64,000 nucleotides of DNA from Sthenelais limicola (Eukaryota; Annelida; Polychaeta; Phyllodocida; Sigalionidae), in NCBI GenBank assembly GCA_942159475.1, contig OW804094.1, forward strand, positions 127,334,755-127,398,754, read 5' to 3'. Every line of letters begins with the position of its first letter. The first letter of the stretch is position 1. The notes beneath the pieces are model-generated. The model worked only from the letters and a program-made list of their open reading frames with translations, had not been told where the DNA came from and did no database searches. Shown piece by piece: positions 49,251 through 62,355 of the stretch. A program made the position numbers and the translations under genes.

Positions 49251-52200
49251 ATAATTGAATCATTTTAGTAATAGTTATAATCCGAAAAAAGTCTTTTCCT
49301 GTATTCACCGGATGTTTCTTTACAAATACGCATTACTCGGGGTGAACATCCTTTCATGAAAGATAAGTCGGATGTCAAATTTCAATATTGTGATTTGTAG
49401 ACCGGCCCACATAATTCGATTCAATTTCAATATAGACCCCCACAGATACCACTTATTCAACGGTTTTCTTAATCTAACAAAGTTGATAATGTTCCTGTCG
49501 ACATTAAAGGAATTAATGAAGTTTTCCGTTTCTTAGGCCTGCTGCCTTGGTAAAAGCAGACGTCAGTAAAATATCTTTCAACCATTACAATCTTGTGTCT
49601 AAAACCTACCATGTACTTACATTTTAGCTTTTAGGCCGCATATACCGTATATGACAGACAGTCTAAATGTATATGGTCACGCCACAAATATTCCAGGTTC
49701 GATATCGTGCTTTGGAATACCCTTAGCCTTTCCTGGTTCTGCTTCGTGCGGTCGGCCAGGGAAAAATGATAGCCCAAGGGCAATTTGTCCCCCAGGCCAG
49801 CGTAGATCCCATAGCCTACTCAACCCTATCCCTTCTCCTGTCCCAATCTCGACCCCAGCCTTACCCCACCCCTCCTCATTCCCTGAAATTAAGTCGACGA
49901 TCCTGATCAGCTCATTCTGCAAAGGTCCATCGGTAGGAGTAGCTCCTGTGTCCAATATAGGTAAAGGTGGAGATTAGGGAGCACGTGGGAGACGCGGTGT
50001 CTCAGGCCTGCATGATACGCACCTTCCACGCAATGTAACATCTCGCTCCATGCCATGACTTGGGCGCGGAGATGCAAAGATACTTCCCATAGATCGATGA
50101 GGTTAAAACTAATGTAAGGGAAAACAAGATACGAGCGAGATGGGGAACGTCTAAACAATGAAGAGCAGTGCGTGCATTGTACCCCAACGAACCACAAAGA
50201 TAAGGGAGATAAGGGGGCAAGGCTGCCTTCATCTGAATGGATACCATGTCGTGTTTACGTTTCTTTGGTCACACATACAATAGTCCATAAATCATACAAA
50301 CATGTACCGAAGATTACTTCGTCCGGTGAACCTTAAGCCGTCACAATTCCCCAAGACGGACCCAACATATCACTGCAAAACCTTTGGAAATAAATAAGTT
50401 TCTCGATGTTATACAGCCATATTTTTAGCCCAGGCTTCCCTAAAACGGTAATAGTTGGTCTTCAACAATTCTCAAAATGATTCTGGTGTTTTTCACAAAA
50501 CCATAATTCAATATTAGCTTTGAAGTGCTTCCATGTTGGCCTTGGGATGATGCCTGACAAGGGAATGAGGTAATTTGTTAACTCTTCATTGAATATTCGG
50601 CGTAAAAACATGTTGATTTGAAAACCGAGCCATCCCAGACTGACATTAACACAAGGTACCAAGTTAAAAGTTTTATCCGCCATAATTTTTGCGAGAAAAT
50701 AAGTTTTATGGGCGAAGTTTCCAATTAACTTCGTCCTTGACACGATCGCAGGTATTTTGGGAAACATCAAAACTACCAAAGACAAAAGCATCTTCAAAGT
50801 TTGTAGCGAATGTGAATACCGCACTTGCCCCAGTGTAGGCTAAAGTATAGCTCTATGTTGCGACCACACATTTAACTGCAATATTACTGAGTTAAAGAAG
50901 CTGTTCGGATGCATCTATTGATGCTAATTTAACGGGCGCACACGAATCATAACAGTTCCTGGGGGAACTATGGTGAGCCAATACTAGGCAGGCACATGAC
51001 AAAGACAACTTTGGACCAATGGGGAGGTATATACCGCTACATGCAATAGGCCTTAAAGCAAAACGTTTGATACACGAGTCGTTTACCTACTTTTCCTTAG
51101 TACTTAGTTGGCCTATGTATGTCGGAGTTTATCGGTGGAATTCCCACTGAAAGGCACCGACGACCACATTCCTTTACTTTATATTATAGTTACTAAGGGC
51201 CCTTATTCCGAAAGGCATCTGCGTCAAATAACATATATATCCCCTGCTTAGAATCCAGAAGCCATTCTGGCAATGTGGCGCCCATTACCTCAGCAAGTGA
51301 CGGCAACTTCTGGAGAACTTCAAAAGGCAATTATACGTGCCATGTTGACTTGATGAGGCGAGGTTATTTCAACTGCTCGAGCCAGGAGCTTGCCTATATG
51401 TATGCAGAGAGGGTTGGTGGGATTAACAAGCCCGCACACAATGGTGGGGAGAAAGGAAGGACAGAGACTAGAGTGGGGGCATAACTATGGGGTTTTCATC
51501 AAGACAGATAGCCCAGTCGATGATCAAGCGATGGGCTGGTGATCCCAGGCCTAGCCCACTAGTGGGTCCTGTGACGTCAGCCTTATAGCATGCCAGTGAG
51601 TGAGTCGGGGGTGGAGGGGGATAGTAATAGAGAGAGAGGGGTATATGCATGGATCTTGCCGGGCTATCACACTCAACCATTCCTGTCCGACGGCTCATTT
51701 CAATGTTATACATGTATAATATGGTAGGAGTACATTTGAAGCGGTCGTTGGCGGCGGAACGGATGCGGTTTTAATGGCGTACATCCCTTGCCTGTGTTTT
51801 CTTTTGATCCCAGTGAATACCATACAATCCCTGCTAGATGGGACTACTGGCTTGGACAGGAATTCCGATGGTGGCACCAGCTAATGATACTGTTTTTCCT
51901 ATGCTCCCAAGTCAAGCGGGCCCTTTTCCTCCGCCGCTATCTTTTCAGTTCCAGAAAGCCCGGCTCAAAGGCTTTGACTCCCAATAGCAATCGTCCCCTG
52001 TTGAGGTGCCATGGCCCTTAGAGCCTGTGGCATGGGCATGGGCCTATATAACGATTCCCATCCGCTTCAGTATTTGCATGGTTTGTAGTGAATGGCCGCT
52101 ATTTGTCAAAGTTTGCCCTCGCCGATGGCCGCAGCGATAACAAACTCTTGCGGTTCGCACCGCGCCTGCAGTTCGCAAGTGGCATACGATTATCAAACAA

Positions 52201-52990
52201 ACAAAAAAAAACTTCGGCAGCAGACTTTTTCGCTTATGCCCCAGCCGTGCGGTGTGTGTCGACGACGCTTCTCTGCCCCGGATATCTCGATATATACGCA
52301 TAGGAGGAGCGCCTCTACAACTGGCCTCACTCTATATGCAAAGCTAACGCCCGACACCCGCTCGGCTGGCCAAGGTCACAGGTCACGTATGGGTGAGGGA
52401 CGCTGACCAATATGCTGGTGATACGACAGGCATACTTGCCAAGTGTCCCATAGGAGTTGGTCTCCAGGAGATAGGGCCATGGCCCTTTTCTGAGGTCCCT
52501 CAAACGAAGCAGGCGGCCCCTTGAGGGAGATGTAAAATGCAGACCTTTCTTTCAACTACGTCATAGTGGACATGACCCTGCGTCTGTTACGATCTAGCGA
52601 CGGTCCCCGAGTGACCATAATCATAGGGTACGATTCAGACTAATCAACATGGCATTCAGATAAAATGTTGGTCCTCTGGGTTGGCCAACTCGCTTTTCAG
52701 GTGACATTACCGAACTTGACTTTCTCCCATGATCAGTAGTTATTAAAGCTGTTACCTCCTTATCATTATAAGTCGGGGATGTATTAAAGATGATTAGTGC
52801 TAATTACGGGAAACGATGATCATTATGCAAAACCATCTCTTTGAAATTGTCCGTTGTGTACATACATAGTGCGTTATTATACAGTACAAGATCCGTGTAA
52901 TGGCATCAAATCTACATGGTATGATAAACGGGTTGCTGACGCTGAGTGAGATATTCCTAATTGGCACCGGTTTGTCAGGGGTTCCCTCAC
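49251..52990. other. Intergenic stretch
   Basis: No recognised gene. Several open frames of 80-120 codons occur (for example 49677-49955 minus and 50462-50824 minus). None resembles a family I know, and their lengths are within chance for this interval. Confidence 0.35.
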
Positions 52991-52994
52991 TTAA

Positions 52995-54246
52995 AGAAAC
53001 AGTTCACCCTGGGATAATATAGCAATACACGAACTCCTTACCATGTTGATAATGATGTATTTAGGGTAAATCGTTCTCTAGTGTCCAACTAATTCCAGTA
53101 TTACAGAGAGAAAAGAGAACTATTTTGCCTTGTAAGGGCCGCCATGTTCTCTCCTCCAGTGACATATATCATGCCCATTCCCTCTGAGCTCAAAATGCGC
53201 ATGAATCTACTATACACTAACACCAAGGAAGGCCTGTGATTGGCTGGCTCCTAGCTGGCGGCAAACTCGCACAAGAGACAATGAAGAGATAATCCAAGAC
53301 AACAACACAGCTTAGAATCTATGCATTTACAGCCAAGCATGGTTGACACACTAATTTGGTCCACTGTTTAGACAGATAATACATTAATCTTGCTTGCCCT
53401 AGTACTAGTATGATATTTTCCTTGTCTATATGTTCCTATTCCATGCGTTACATGTTGCAAAGGTTTGGCATGCAGCACCTTGTTTATGATGCCATTTTGT
53501 TGCATTGCAGTGTGGGTAGGGGAACTTGGCCAATCACAGTGGGACTGGGAGTCACATGACTCATGACCCAGTTCCACAGCTAGGAGAGAGATGACCGAAG
53601 CCCCATGTACACACTGGTAGTGACTGAGATTTGGATTATCCTCAGAGATATTCAGCCATAGATTTGAGTCCTTACATCGTAATTATAATCATTAGATATC
53701 TGAAAGTGCTGTGATTCGGATTTGAGGGCTCCTGGGGAGAGAAAGGGAATGGGACCATCGGACCTTTTCCACACCCTCTCACTCAGGCAATGGAGATGAG
53801 AGATGCTTGGAGGTGGAAAGCACCATCAGCGGGATCAGGAGGAATACTGTGAAACTAGATAAGAATCCCATTTTATATTTAGCAATAATAAAGGCAAGAA
53901 GGCATTGTTGTTTCACAATGCCATGATGAGACAAATAGCAGAGTTCTAGGTCTGAGTATCCACCTCAACTCAACGATCCTATAACCTGTGATGCTAGTAT
54001 GGGATTGATGGTCAGATGTAAACAAACTGCTGTGAGCCCCGTCGACGTCACAATTCGCAGAGAATCATGGGAGATAAGCCCAAAATGGTGGCCTCCTGGA
54101 ATGGTGGCTTTTGCTATAATTTGGACACTTTTACATTGTTTTGTGGGGTTATTTGGATACTATCGAATGATTTAAACAAAGGCCTTCTTAAAAGAAGAGG
54201 TAAGAAGTTGATGTATAGCTATTTTATCCCAGGGCGAACTGTTTCT
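52995..54246. mobile_element. TTAA-flanked DNA transposon, non-autonomous (1.25 kb)
   Basis: The left end AGAAACAGTTCACCCTGGG and the reverse-complemented right end AGAAACAGTTCGCCCTGGG continue into ATAATATAG/ATAAAATAG, giving an inverted repeat of about 28 bp with two or three mismatches. TTAA flanks both ends (52991-52994 and 54247-54250), the target duplication used by Kolobok- and piggyBac-type transposases. The termini do not begin with the CCC usual for piggyBac, so Kolobok-like is the better guess. Inside there is a second inverted pair (TGTGATTGGC and CTCCTAGCTG blocks at about 53236-53262 and inverted at 53526-53588). There is no transposase frame, so it is non-autonomous. Confidence 0.8.
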
Positions 54247-54250
54247 TTAA

Positions 54251-55744
54251 GTATACTTAAAAGCACGATCCAGGTATGAAGGGGTGTTCAGTGCATATAG
54301 GCAAAGAATGTAAATATAGCTAAGCTCTTTGATATAGGACAACACGTGTGTACCATTAATAACATACTATAACTGAACCCCCAGCTAATTCCACCAGAAA
54401 CTTATTTATTTTCAGTTTTTACTTTGATCCTTTGTTCTGTAATAAATATCTGAATACTCAAATGATTAACAATTACAATGGGCCTTTTTTAATCACGAAG
54501 ATTTTTTCTCGAAATTTTCATCATTTTTGTATTTAGCGGTTCTACAGTGGCGAATTAGAGTTAAACGGCTAAGTTTAATTGGTTAGCTAAGCAATTATCC
54601 TGAGATTTTACCGACATGAATAGTTATTAGAGAATCTACTAACTCCACTATGGGTTCGGTGAAGTAGATTCATCCTAGCGGCGGTGACGCACAACAATTT
54701 GAAAGATGCTTTGGTTTTATATAAAGCAGCAATATTTTGTCTTGGCGACTTACAATTTGTAAGCTTCTTGATACACCCATCTAGGCAGTGTTATACCAAG
54801 ATTCCCCAGAAATGAACTATTTGGAAGATAATTTGGTTTTATACTAGAAGCATGCACCGAATATCCATCTTCTATTTTGGCGACGTTGGGATGGGTTTTG
54901 AATACCCAGACCAAAACGATTTTGACGGAAATTAAGTACTAGTAATGCAACTTTTAAATACATCATAAGACTTGCAGCCCCCGTTCACACGTTGGTTAAT
55001 TAATAATCGGAGCTCTCTGTGGGATTTTCATCTAGGATAATTGTATGTCCGTAGGGCATTTGCATCAAACTGAAGAATTCAGAGAATTTACTCCACACAT
55101 CCAAGTCGTTTTGTCGCTTAAGCTCCGGCCGTTCCCCTTTTAACTTTATTTAGCCGAGATTTACTTGGAAGTTGAAGTTGAAATCTTTAATTATATGTCG
55201 AGAATATCAAGATGTGTTTAGACTATATGAAAACATCTAGAAATGGACAGAATAAATATATACCGTAAATGGGATAGGTAGATCTGTATCTGTATTGGTT
55301 GTATCACTGGGTTTTTTATTTACTAATTAAAAGAAAATATTTTGGTGATCATCTAACGACGCACCTAGTTCAAAGATATGAGTGAACCAGTTATTTAAAA
55401 ACGAGACAAATGTAGGCAGAGACTCATTTATAATACGTTTATAATCTTTATTCAAATCTATATGAGATGAGGCACATGACATGATTTGAGTTACATGAAG
55501 TTATGTTTTCCTGTATGCAACTATACTTTTCACAATCAAGTATCTTCGCTCTACCATTATTACCCTTCATAGGTAAATTACATCAGAACAAGTGAGAAGA
55601 AAACATTATATCAGATAATTGCCACACAAGGGATGGATGGGTCATAAATGCTTGGGTACATGAGTTGAACAGTTACTATTCCAATAGCAATATACATTGC
55701 ATTATCAGGCATCTTTTTATTAAATTATTTAAAAATTGAATTGT
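54251..55744. other. Intergenic stretch and probable POLR1A 3' UTR
   Basis: On the minus strand, AATAAA signals (TTTATT on the plus strand) occur at 55716-55721, only about 24 bp past the stop codon, and at 55447-55452. The second gives a more usual 3' UTR length. The rest shows nothing recognisable. Confidence 0.4.
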
Positions 55745-55845
55745 CTAGATTTTCGGTTGGAGCAGATCGAAGCAGCCTGTACCACCCATGACAGTGCGAC
55801 CCACAATCAGTCGGGACGAGGGCGATTTGAGGTCGTCTCGGGCAC
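55745..55845 (-). CDS. POLR1A: POLR1A (RNA polymerase I largest subunit) terminal coding exon
   Basis: On the minus strand, after the acceptor AATTTTCCAG, two bases complete a Gly codon. The frame then reads ARDDLKSPSSRLIVGRTVMG followed by GTGCFDLLQPKI and a TAG stop (55745-55747). This is the conserved C-terminal end of RPA1, the largest catalytic subunit of nucleolar RNA polymerase I, which transcribes rRNA precursors. The pattern SPS-R-IVG-V-GGTG-FDLLQP is the family's closing motif. The exon is 101 bp (2 + 33 codons), and its phase matches the donor at 61542. It lies tail-to-tail with AGBL4, the two stop codons being about 8.5 kb apart. Confidence 0.93.
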
Positions 55846-58800
55846 CTGGAAAATTTAAAGAAAGAAAATTCAATTTCTGGCACCCTAATAACTCATGACA
55901 GATTGGGATAAGAACACCAGGGGAAAATAATTAAGAAAACCAATACAGATAGGGATTTAAAAATCGAGTATCAATCAACCATAAACATGTCTCTGAAATA
56001 ATGAAATGAAATAACAGTGAATTTCGCCAAGGACGGATCCTACCAAAGTCGGGTACAACAGAACTTAAAGAAAAATACAATAAGATCTTGTCGCATAACA
56101 CCTACGATATAAGTCATAATTACAAACGTGATATTAATTTAAGTTACACAATGAAATTAGTATCATATTGTTAAAGGAGGGTCCGAAGGAAAAAGGTAAT
56201 AAAACCATTTAACCATTAATTAGAATATAGTAGGAACAAATGGCGAATATATACAGGAGTTTTTAATTGGTACGAATCAGGCATTACACCATTGCTACCC
56301 TCGATGAGGCGTTTACACAGCATACCATTAATACAGTCTTCAACAACAAACAAGTATGATGAACAACAAGGGCTGAGATGTAGTCTTGAGCTTCTTAAGC
56401 ACCCACAACGTTGAGTGGTAAAAGCTGACCTCACCGTGTCAACTTAGCATGTAGACAGTGAAGTCAAGTCAGTCACGCCAAGCTAAATGTTGCCCTTGTC
56501 TCCCCAACCTCAGCCTATTGAAACAAATGTGGGCAACGGTGCAGGTGATAATGTAGGAGGCCTGTATAGTTGTGCACCTTCGTCACAGGCCGTAATTACC
56601 CCCTCCCCACATGCTAGAGCCCTACTTAATTCTACCTGGAGATAGATCTCTGTGGGCACAGGAGAGGAGCAGGTAGACTTGACGATGGACAAGGGGGATG
56701 AAGCAATAATGCAGTAAGCTATACGCATCCTTTAACACATTATGACTGTAAAAATATACTAAATTACGAAAGCACCCCCTTAAAAAACATGTCACAATTT
56801 AAGACTGGAAACTTTAAAATGTTAATTCATGGTCTTAATTGACACTTAGATCAAATAGTGCTTTTATATTATTCAGATAAAATCAACTTCAGAGAAAGTC
56901 TTTTTTTTTCTTCGGGAAGAGGGCTGACTAACAAGTTTTTTCTCAGTGCTCAGTATTTGAGAGTAAAAATGCAAGGTTCTCACATATTCTGAAATATAGT
57001 TACATGGTTTTATTTATCCATTTCAAGTAGAAAACGCCGCAGAGTGTATTCATGCACTTTATCTTGATGCGCCTACTTCGATTGGAGTGTTCAGGGGTCA
57101 TATATGATGTGCATTACGTAACAATACACAAGTTGGGATGAAACAAGGCTGTCTTACTAATGGCTAATGATAAGAAATAGTTGGCGAGACTCCCCTTGAC
57201 GCAATGCAGTAACTTACAGTGATAGAATTCGCTGATGGGTCACACCTTTCCCATGCAAATTACCTCTGGTTTTTTATGCTCTCCTCGTGTAAAAACTCAT
57301 CAACTCAGATTTGCGCACCACACAACATGGTGAACTCATCCTGATATTTATAAACTAAGCAAACCTTATTTCAAAGTGTATCACCTCAACAATTACTAAA
57401 CGATAATGGCCAACTTTCTAGCTCAGCAATTTTTTAGATAAAAAAATTCAGATATACTATTAAAACGCCAAGTACGCTTTTTTGAAAGAAGAAAAATAAA
57501 TAAACAATTTACAACATGATGCACTAGCCAGTTGGAATAATTAGGAAACGTATACGAAGGCAGTTAGCTGGATCAGGAATGGGTGTCGAAGTTATGGGCG
57601 CATCTTATCAGCAACAAGCCATTAATCAGGGTAAGAAACCCTAGATTTACGGAGGCAACGCTTTCCAGGTGTTGGCCTCTCTGCACCTGAGGATGGGGGC
57701 AATGCACACATGAATACATGCCCCCCCCAACCCCCGCTGCCCCCCCCCCCCCCCACACACACTGGTGACCGACGCCAGAAGCAACACAGCAGAACCTACT
57801 TCTGCCAACTTTCCACAGATACACGTCCTTAAAACAATAATTGGAGCTACTTCAAGATTTTCAGACAAATAAATTTACGCCGGGAGAAAAAGGAGAATCG
57901 AGATTAATGAGGTATAGATATACATGTACATAGTGACCTAGATTAATAGGGAAGTATGAAAACAGAAGTGGATTGGAATGGAACTCCTGTTGATAGCTTA
58001 ATTGAGTGGAACCAATATGATACATAAATCTAGGAAGAGGATGGGATGAGTCTATTTTAGGAAAAAGGTTATTCGATAAAAGTGAACCAGAGCAGTCAAT
58101 GGACCGACTGTAACTTCATTACACCCCTAAAGAAGATCCACATAGGAAAACTCACGGCGATATTGGTGTTAAGATGGCTTCTTTCATAATTTCCAATTCA
58201 ATAAAATGATTACTTTCCATTTTCAGAGTTCATGAAATATACGTGAGAAAAATCGCAGATTTGCAAACTTTCTATCATTTTTATCCGGCATTTTTCCCCA
58301 CGACCAGTAGGCCTACACATACAGAAATCTGTTGATTCGAAACTCTGCCATCCCCGCGGTTTCACAACTGCTTCCAATGGCATTTGTTAATTCTATATCT
58401 AAGCATGAACTTGTGCATTTTCATGAAATATGATCTAAAAACTAAAAGGGGAATTTAGGCTTAGAATGATGAAATATGATCTGAGGAGTAGAATTAACTG
58501 AATAATTAAACTTTTGCATATGAAATATTTCAGAGGAAAATCATTAGTTAACATATGGCCCCGTTCATATAAACATCAAGGAATTTAATTCAGAACAAGG
58601 AGTCATACAATGATGTTACTGCTTTAATTACCCCAGAAAACCCCAAGCAAGGGAAGAAACCCATCAACGGGTCGGGTTGGGACTGTCAACACATGGGTGT
58701 GTTGGGAAACCCATCCACTCAGTCAACACGAACCAGTACTGCATTCATGGAAATTTCAATGTAAACGCATAAATTGATAATTTGTCATCTACTATTTTTG

Positions 58801-61542
58801 CCAACCCGCTTCCCTGCACGCCAGCGTAGTTGCCACACAAACTCTGTGCGAACTCGTTGGCAATTTTCATACAGATCAAGAGAGTAGGAGGTCTCTCTGA
58901 GTCAAAATCAGGACCAGGGAACAGAAGTAAGATCCCTTTGCAAACAGCATCAAAGATAACAACAAAGAAGTGCAAGATGGAAATGGAGCTTCCTTACAAG
59001 ATGAAGTAGGGATATATATATGCAAGCATATATTTTGCATGGCCAATAACATATTCGCCAGCTATTTTGTAAAAATAAAAAAGTTTTATTTGGTCGTCAA
59101 CATTATACAAAATTACATGTAATGTTCTCAGTCAAGACCAAACTATGGGATTCACCACTTCGGCAGGGAACGCCAAGAACGTCCATGGAAACAAGTTTGT
59201 TACTATACAAGAACAATTACCATGAAGATGACATGTAATGATAAAAACCGTTCATATCTGTGTGTCTAGGAAGGCCACACTATATAACTTAGCGGAGAGA
59301 GGTGGGCCACGGACGTACGTACGTACACCTGTTCTTGAGTATACATTGCACAAGGAAAACATCTCGTATACAACGGCGAGTTGGCCTGCAATAAATAACG
59401 CCAATATTCGCCACATACGTATCCAGACGTCTGTTTTTGTAGACTTGTTTTTAGCTGCCTGGTCAACAAATGTCAGACAAACTTGGGAGGCCTCCCAGTA
59501 AAACTCCAATAACCCCAGCCCCATCGTAAACCTTGGCCGGGCCAAATGCATCACTCCGCATGTCAAAGATGAAGAAGCGATGGACGTACTACTTAAACTC
59601 ATCCCATTCCATTGAGGAACTATTAGAGCCAAGGCTGGCACCTGAGCACAGGACTGGGCTATTTATCTACACTGGCATTAGGATATGGTATACACAAGGA
59701 TGGATAAGGATCCTATAAGGCTACTTATAAAACCGATTACGAAAGAGAATAATCTAATTTACACCATCAATATAATTAAATGCTCACTTCTGTTTGATAT
59801 CACGAATGCATAAAGCACGAGATGAAAGACTTTCTAATCACTCCTGACAGATGTAAATGTACAGGAGCTTATGACAGCGGGTTATGTTTTTCCAACGTCC
59901 TCCTCCTTCAATTGCAGGGCCACCTACAAGCTTCTGCTTGCACTGTCCAGGGGGCGCAATAATCTTACCTGGCTCCCCCGTGCGGCAGGTGCAGACACCA
60001 AACGTCGCCGTCCATCAAAAGTTGTATTTTACGAGGTCACCCTTCGACCCTGGGTCACGTATATAAACCCAGGGATATCATAGTGCATGCTAGCCTTCTG
60101 GGAAAGGTGAGATAACCTGATCATCACTTTGCCCCATTCTGTTTAATTTATCAAGCCATCATAAAATACCATTGTATGATAGGATAGGCCTTAATGCACG
60201 GATAAGAGATAAATATGCTGCACTTAATAACTTGGTGTTGAGGGAGGTGCTCATATGCTCGACCATAATTTCCGCCAGAAGGGAGGAAAGGCAGAATAGT
60301 TACTCTTACATGGAGGGCAGAAAAAAACCTTGTGTAAACGTGAGAATTCCACCAAGGTAGCATTAATTATTTTTATACATTTTTGCGCACATGCAAAAAG
60401 ATATGATATATTTAATAATCCTGGAATTGGGGAAAGAGAGAGAGAGAGAGAGAGAGTGGGAGGGATTTCTTTTCAGAGATACTTCGTGTAACCAGTCGGG
60501 CGAGGGAAAAGAAATCTAGTGAATTTTTAAGACCATTTCATTAATCAAAGTCTGTGAAGTCATGTACCTACGTCAAACCTCCCCCAGACCAGACCCGGGC
60601 ATTGAACCCACGCTTTTAATGCGCATAAATACGCCGCAGATTTACTGGTTCGTTATTTATCCTCGATCCGTAGCTTTTTTCTTTTGATTGACCAAGATTA
60701 TCTCAAAAGTTTGATTAATGATAGGACTGGTGGAAAGATACGACTAAACGTCTCAAAAAAGTCATTTATATTCCATCTATAATCTTCGAAATAGCAATGA
60801 TTCGGGAAATCACCCGCAGTAACGCTAAATATAACGTTAGAATTTTTTCCACCGTCGGTAATTTATACGTTTGCCAGTGCTATTTATTTTTCTGCACGTC
60901 ATTCCCGGCGATATTCTGCATGTATCAAGACACGAAGGAAGGGATATTTATGAATATAGGCAGCGGGGTATTTCACAATCACTGGGGGCGAAGAAATGTC
61001 TAAATTACGAGAGTGTACAGAAAAAAGTTAAGCACATACCCCCTTCTGACATAGAGAGAGACTTTTCACCATTTTATGACATCGCTTCGAGGAACGAAAA
61101 CGTATTATAATAGGCTCGGTATAACCAACGAGAATAAACGGATTTTATTCCCGTTGATACAACCATTACCAACGTTTTACTGTATTTACTGATAAGTCTA
61201 TTCAACCATACACTATTCAATTCAATAGGGGAAACATACCTACACATCTTACAGAGTTAATGACCCAGCAGACCCAAGGTGGTAAATATGATTGACTAAT
61301 TCACCCCCTGGCTAACTTTAAAGTGAAACCGAACGCATTCAAATGTATTTAACGTCACTTAAATTTACCAGCCGTCCCGATTCCTCAACTCAGGAAGGGG
61401 AGGAAGTGAGTTAAGGCACTGCATGAAGAGGAATGGGCAGCAAGCAGCAATTACAAATTCGGGCTACCTTGTTTTTTTTTTACAAGGCAACCTTCACCGC
61501 TCCAGTCAAGCTTTTTAAAATCAAAGCCCTTTGACAACTTAC
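55846..61542 (-). other. POLR1A last intron (5.7 kb)
   Basis: Donor gtaagt (minus strand, 61537-61542) and acceptor TTTTCCAG next to 55845. It contains C runs at 57721-57754 (C8, C5, C15), a short (GA)n at 60434-60456, and a possible B-box (GGTTCAATGCC on the minus strand, 60598-60608) of a SINE fragment. Open frames such as 59871-60083 plus and 59252-59641 minus show no family resemblance. I find no nested gene. Confidence 0.7.
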
Positions 61543-61735
61543 CGGATATGGTGGCAGATTTGAGGAAATTCATGGTCGTCTCGAAGCTCATTTTCTGGAA
61601 TGGTGAAGGGTTGGAGTCGATTCCCGTCCGGTTGAAGGCCTTGTAACGTCCCTCAAACGTCATGTAGTCTGCCACCAAGCTCAGGTGGTGGTAGTCCACC
61701 GTGATACCGTATGCGGCGAACACATCCCGAACCTC
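61543..61735 (-). CDS. POLR1A: POLR1A (RNA polymerase I largest subunit) penultimate coding exon
   Basis: On the minus strand the acceptor TATCTACAG precedes a frame in phase 0 that reads [20 protein letters not shown], then [20 protein letters not shown], then [24 protein letters not shown], and ends with one base of a split Gly codon at CCG|gtaagt. This is the last part of the RNA polymerase Rpb1 domain 5 region. [13 protein letters not shown] and NR-GI-S--SP--KMSFET are diagnostic for the A190/RPA1 subunit of polymerase I and contribute to the cleft/clamp base of the enzyme. The exon is 193 bp. Upstream coding exons, which hold the catalytic aspartates, should lie beyond 64000, because I find none between 61736 and the window end. 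Confidence 0.95.
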
Positions 61736-62305
61736 CTGTAGATAGGAGAGAGATAAGCTTGGCATTTAATGATGTCAGATACCACTCCCATCCTACATAA
61801 ACCTCGGTATAGTTGTGCTTATTAGTAAAAGCATATATTTTAGGACTATCCTGAAGCAGATACGTCATCATGGGCCGGATCCCTATATTATGAAATTTTG
61901 ATAAGACGTATCTAATCCAAAATGGTGATTTTCATAAAAATAAAAATAAACAAGCACCAAAATGTTATTTTCTGCATTAGAGTATGTACGGTAGATTATA
62001 AAAGTTGGAATTGATGCGCGAGTGACGAGCAATAAAGCACGCATCGTATTTTGAAAAGGATAAGTTAATTGTCCATGTATTCTCACTCACTGAACCCGAA
62101 TAATATGAAACATAGGAAGGATTCCTTTTATATGTATCAACGATTCCACTCTCGTTGTATGTATACATGTAGTTAACAGAACAATAAGTTATATGTTCTA
62201 AACAAGGATATGCTTCGAATCACTTTTGAGATACAAAAGTAATGGCAAATTTGTGCCTTCATATATTCATAAGTGCCATGAATGATGTATCTTTGATGAG
62301 CACTG
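61736..62305 (-). other. POLR1A intron sequence
   Basis: AT-rich and without an exon, between the penultimate POLR1A exon and the tandem array. Confidence 0.6.
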
Positions 62306-62355
62306 TGCACTCTAGAGTGCATGTGCTAGGTATGCATGCATACCTAGCACATGCA
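62306..62355. repeat. Two adjacent perfect palindromes at the edge of the tandem array
   Basis: TGCACTCTAGAGTGCA at 62306-62321 is a perfect 16-bp palindrome. It overlaps a perfect 38-bp palindrome at 62318-62355 centred on TGCATGCA with arms GTGCTAGGTA/TACCTAGCAC. The larger one could extrude as a cruciform. Its right arm is the start of the array units that follow, so the array appears to begin at an inverted duplication of its own unit. Confidence 0.9.

Noticed and set aside
49651..50197. Overlapping open frames of 92-108 codons on both strands
   Set aside because: No recognisable domain and of a length that chance allows; not called as genes.
59533..59614. Plus-strand peptide VKDEEAMDVLLKLIPFH and overlapping minus-strand glycine-rich frame
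   Set aside because: They look protein-like at first sight, but there is no supporting splice acceptor, homology or continuation. The interval lies in the POLR1A intron.
59871..60083. Possible exon after CAATTGCAG with a 60-codon open frame
   Set aside because: An acceptor-like sequence exists, but neither open frame resembles any known protein or continues POLR1A.
60598..60608. GGTTCAATGCC on the minus strand matching the pol III B-box
   Set aside because: No A-box or tRNA-like fold upstream; kept only as a possible SINE fragment inside the intron.
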